Shown here one piece after another: positions 63,458 through 64,000 of a stretch of 64,000 nt of DNA. The translations under genes and the position numbers were made by a program. Origin of the DNA: Octadecabacter algicola (GTDB taxonomy: Bacteria > Pseudomonadota > Alphaproteobacteria > Rhodobacterales > Rhodobacteraceae). The notes under the pieces were generated by a model. The model did no database searches. It saw only the letters and a program-made list of their open reading frames with translations, and was not told where the DNA came from. Numbering within the stretch: the first letter of the stretch is position 1; each line of letters opens with the position of its first letter. The stretch lies in the NCBI RefSeq assembly GCF_021532625.1, contig NZ_JAKGAR010000004.1:62001-126000 (forward strand), given 5' to 3'.

Positions 63458-64000
63458 ATGCCAAACCTCATCGAGCCGAAACTCATTTCCGGTAATGCCA
63501 ACTTGCCATTGGCCGAAAACGTCGCCAAGCGCATGTCTATGCATCGCGGCATCAACGTCGGCCTTGTGGATGCACGGGTTGAACGTTTCAACGACGGTGA
63601 AATTTTCGTCGAAGTTTACGAGAACGTCCGCGGCGAGGATATGTATATCATCCAGCCCACATCGAACCCAGCCAACGACAATCTGATGGAATTGCTGATC
63701 ATTTCCGATGCGCTGCGCCGCTCATCTGCTGGCCGCATCACTGCGGTAATCCCTTACTTTGGTTACGCACGTCAGGACCGCCGATCCAAGGCGCGTACAC
63801 CAATCACGGCCAAACTGGTCGCCAACATGTTGGTCGAAGCCGGCATTGAACGCATACTGACACTCGATTTGCACGCCACCCAGATCCAAGGGTTCTTCGA
63901 TATTCCTGTGGACAACCTTTATGCCAGCCCTGTCTTCGCGCTGGACGCCATGCACCACTTCAAAGGGCAAATGGAAGACGTAATGGTTGTGTCCCCTGAT
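63458..64000 (+). CDS. prs: Ribose-phosphate pyrophosphokinase (partial, 5' end only)
   Basis: The first 181 codons of PRPP synthetase, which makes phosphoribosyl pyrophosphate for nucleotide, histidine and tryptophan synthesis. Motifs: [62 protein letters not shown] (in part) and [20 protein letters not shown] (in part). The frame continues past the window. Confidence 0.96.
   Translation, partial: MPNLIEPKLISGNANLPLAENVAKRMSMHRGINVGLVDARVERFNDGEIFVEVYENVRGEDMYIIQPTSNPANDNLMELLIISDALRRSSAGRITAVIPYFGYARQDRRSKARTPITAKLVANMLVEAGIERILTLDLHATQIQGFFDIPVDNLYASPVFALDAMHHFKGQMEDVMVVSPD

Overview
The window looks like a chromosomal segment of a marine alphaproteobacterium of the Roseobacter group (Rhodobacteraceae/Roseobacteraceae). 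The basis is gene content and order: a ybgC-tolQRAB-pal-cpoB-tilS-ftsH block, a DUF484-xerC pair, phosphatidylcholine synthase, a ubiK-lgt-midA-pgeF block, a Hint_2 protein beside an Lrp regulator and trxB, a DUF1150-Hsp20 pair, and groESL under a CIRCE operator. G+C is moderate by eye. I see no rRNA, tRNA, CRISPR array, insertion sequence, prophage or plasmid function. Almost everything is vertically inherited core genome, so genus and species are not claimed.

Layout. 1-6353: edge-truncated membrane protein, AAA+ ATPase, Lhr-type 'ligase-associated' helicase with its phosphoesterase PdeM, and a membrane-anchored LytTR regulator. 6417-9072: one-carbon genes folD and fhs. 9306-9887: MOSC protein. 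10023-19640: ftsH, tilS, cpoB, pal, tolB, tolA, tolR, tolQ, ybgC and an unknown gene, all on the minus strand (envelope constriction, proteolysis, tRNA modification). 19876-20871: exported formylglycine-enzyme-fold protein. 20934-23164: ruvB-ruvA-ruvC. 23492-29339: two small unknown proteins, prmA with an MFS transporter, priA, and a LysE exporter. 29476-33147: fructose-6-phosphate aldolase-type transaldolase, DUF484, xerC, pcs, ogt. 33199-37571: ileS and a flavin monooxygenase. 37717-40802: ubiK, divergent from lgt-midA-pgeF. 41064-43985: 55-aa basic protein, Hint-domain protein, lrp, trxB. 44184-47182: VPLPA-CTERM protein and a very unusual sulfate-activation gene. 47433-54604: five-helix membrane protein, DUF1150-hsp20, DUF465, purE-purK, lipase-like hydrolase, NUDIX hydrolase, small exported protein, groEL-groES. 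54795-64000: VIT transporter, TraB/GumN, DUF2161 nuclease-fold protein, MmcQ, Mn pyrophosphatase, HAD-IIA protein, MaoC, ribF, YcgN, threonine aldolase, DsbA-like isomerase, and the 5' part of prs.

The most unusual locus is 45041-47182. A winged-helix MarR/EPS-associated regulator domain is joined in frame, with no stop codon, to a bifunctional ATP sulfurylase/APS kinase. Two tandem TGTTC-N6-GAACA palindromes lie directly upstream. A second ATG with its own ribosome-binding site sits exactly where the enzyme normally begins, so the gene could yield both a DNA-binding trifunctional protein and a free enzyme. Secondary points are a Hint protein with serine at the usual catalytic cysteine, an FGE-fold protein lacking the catalytic cysteines, and several uncharacterised palindromes in promoter regions.
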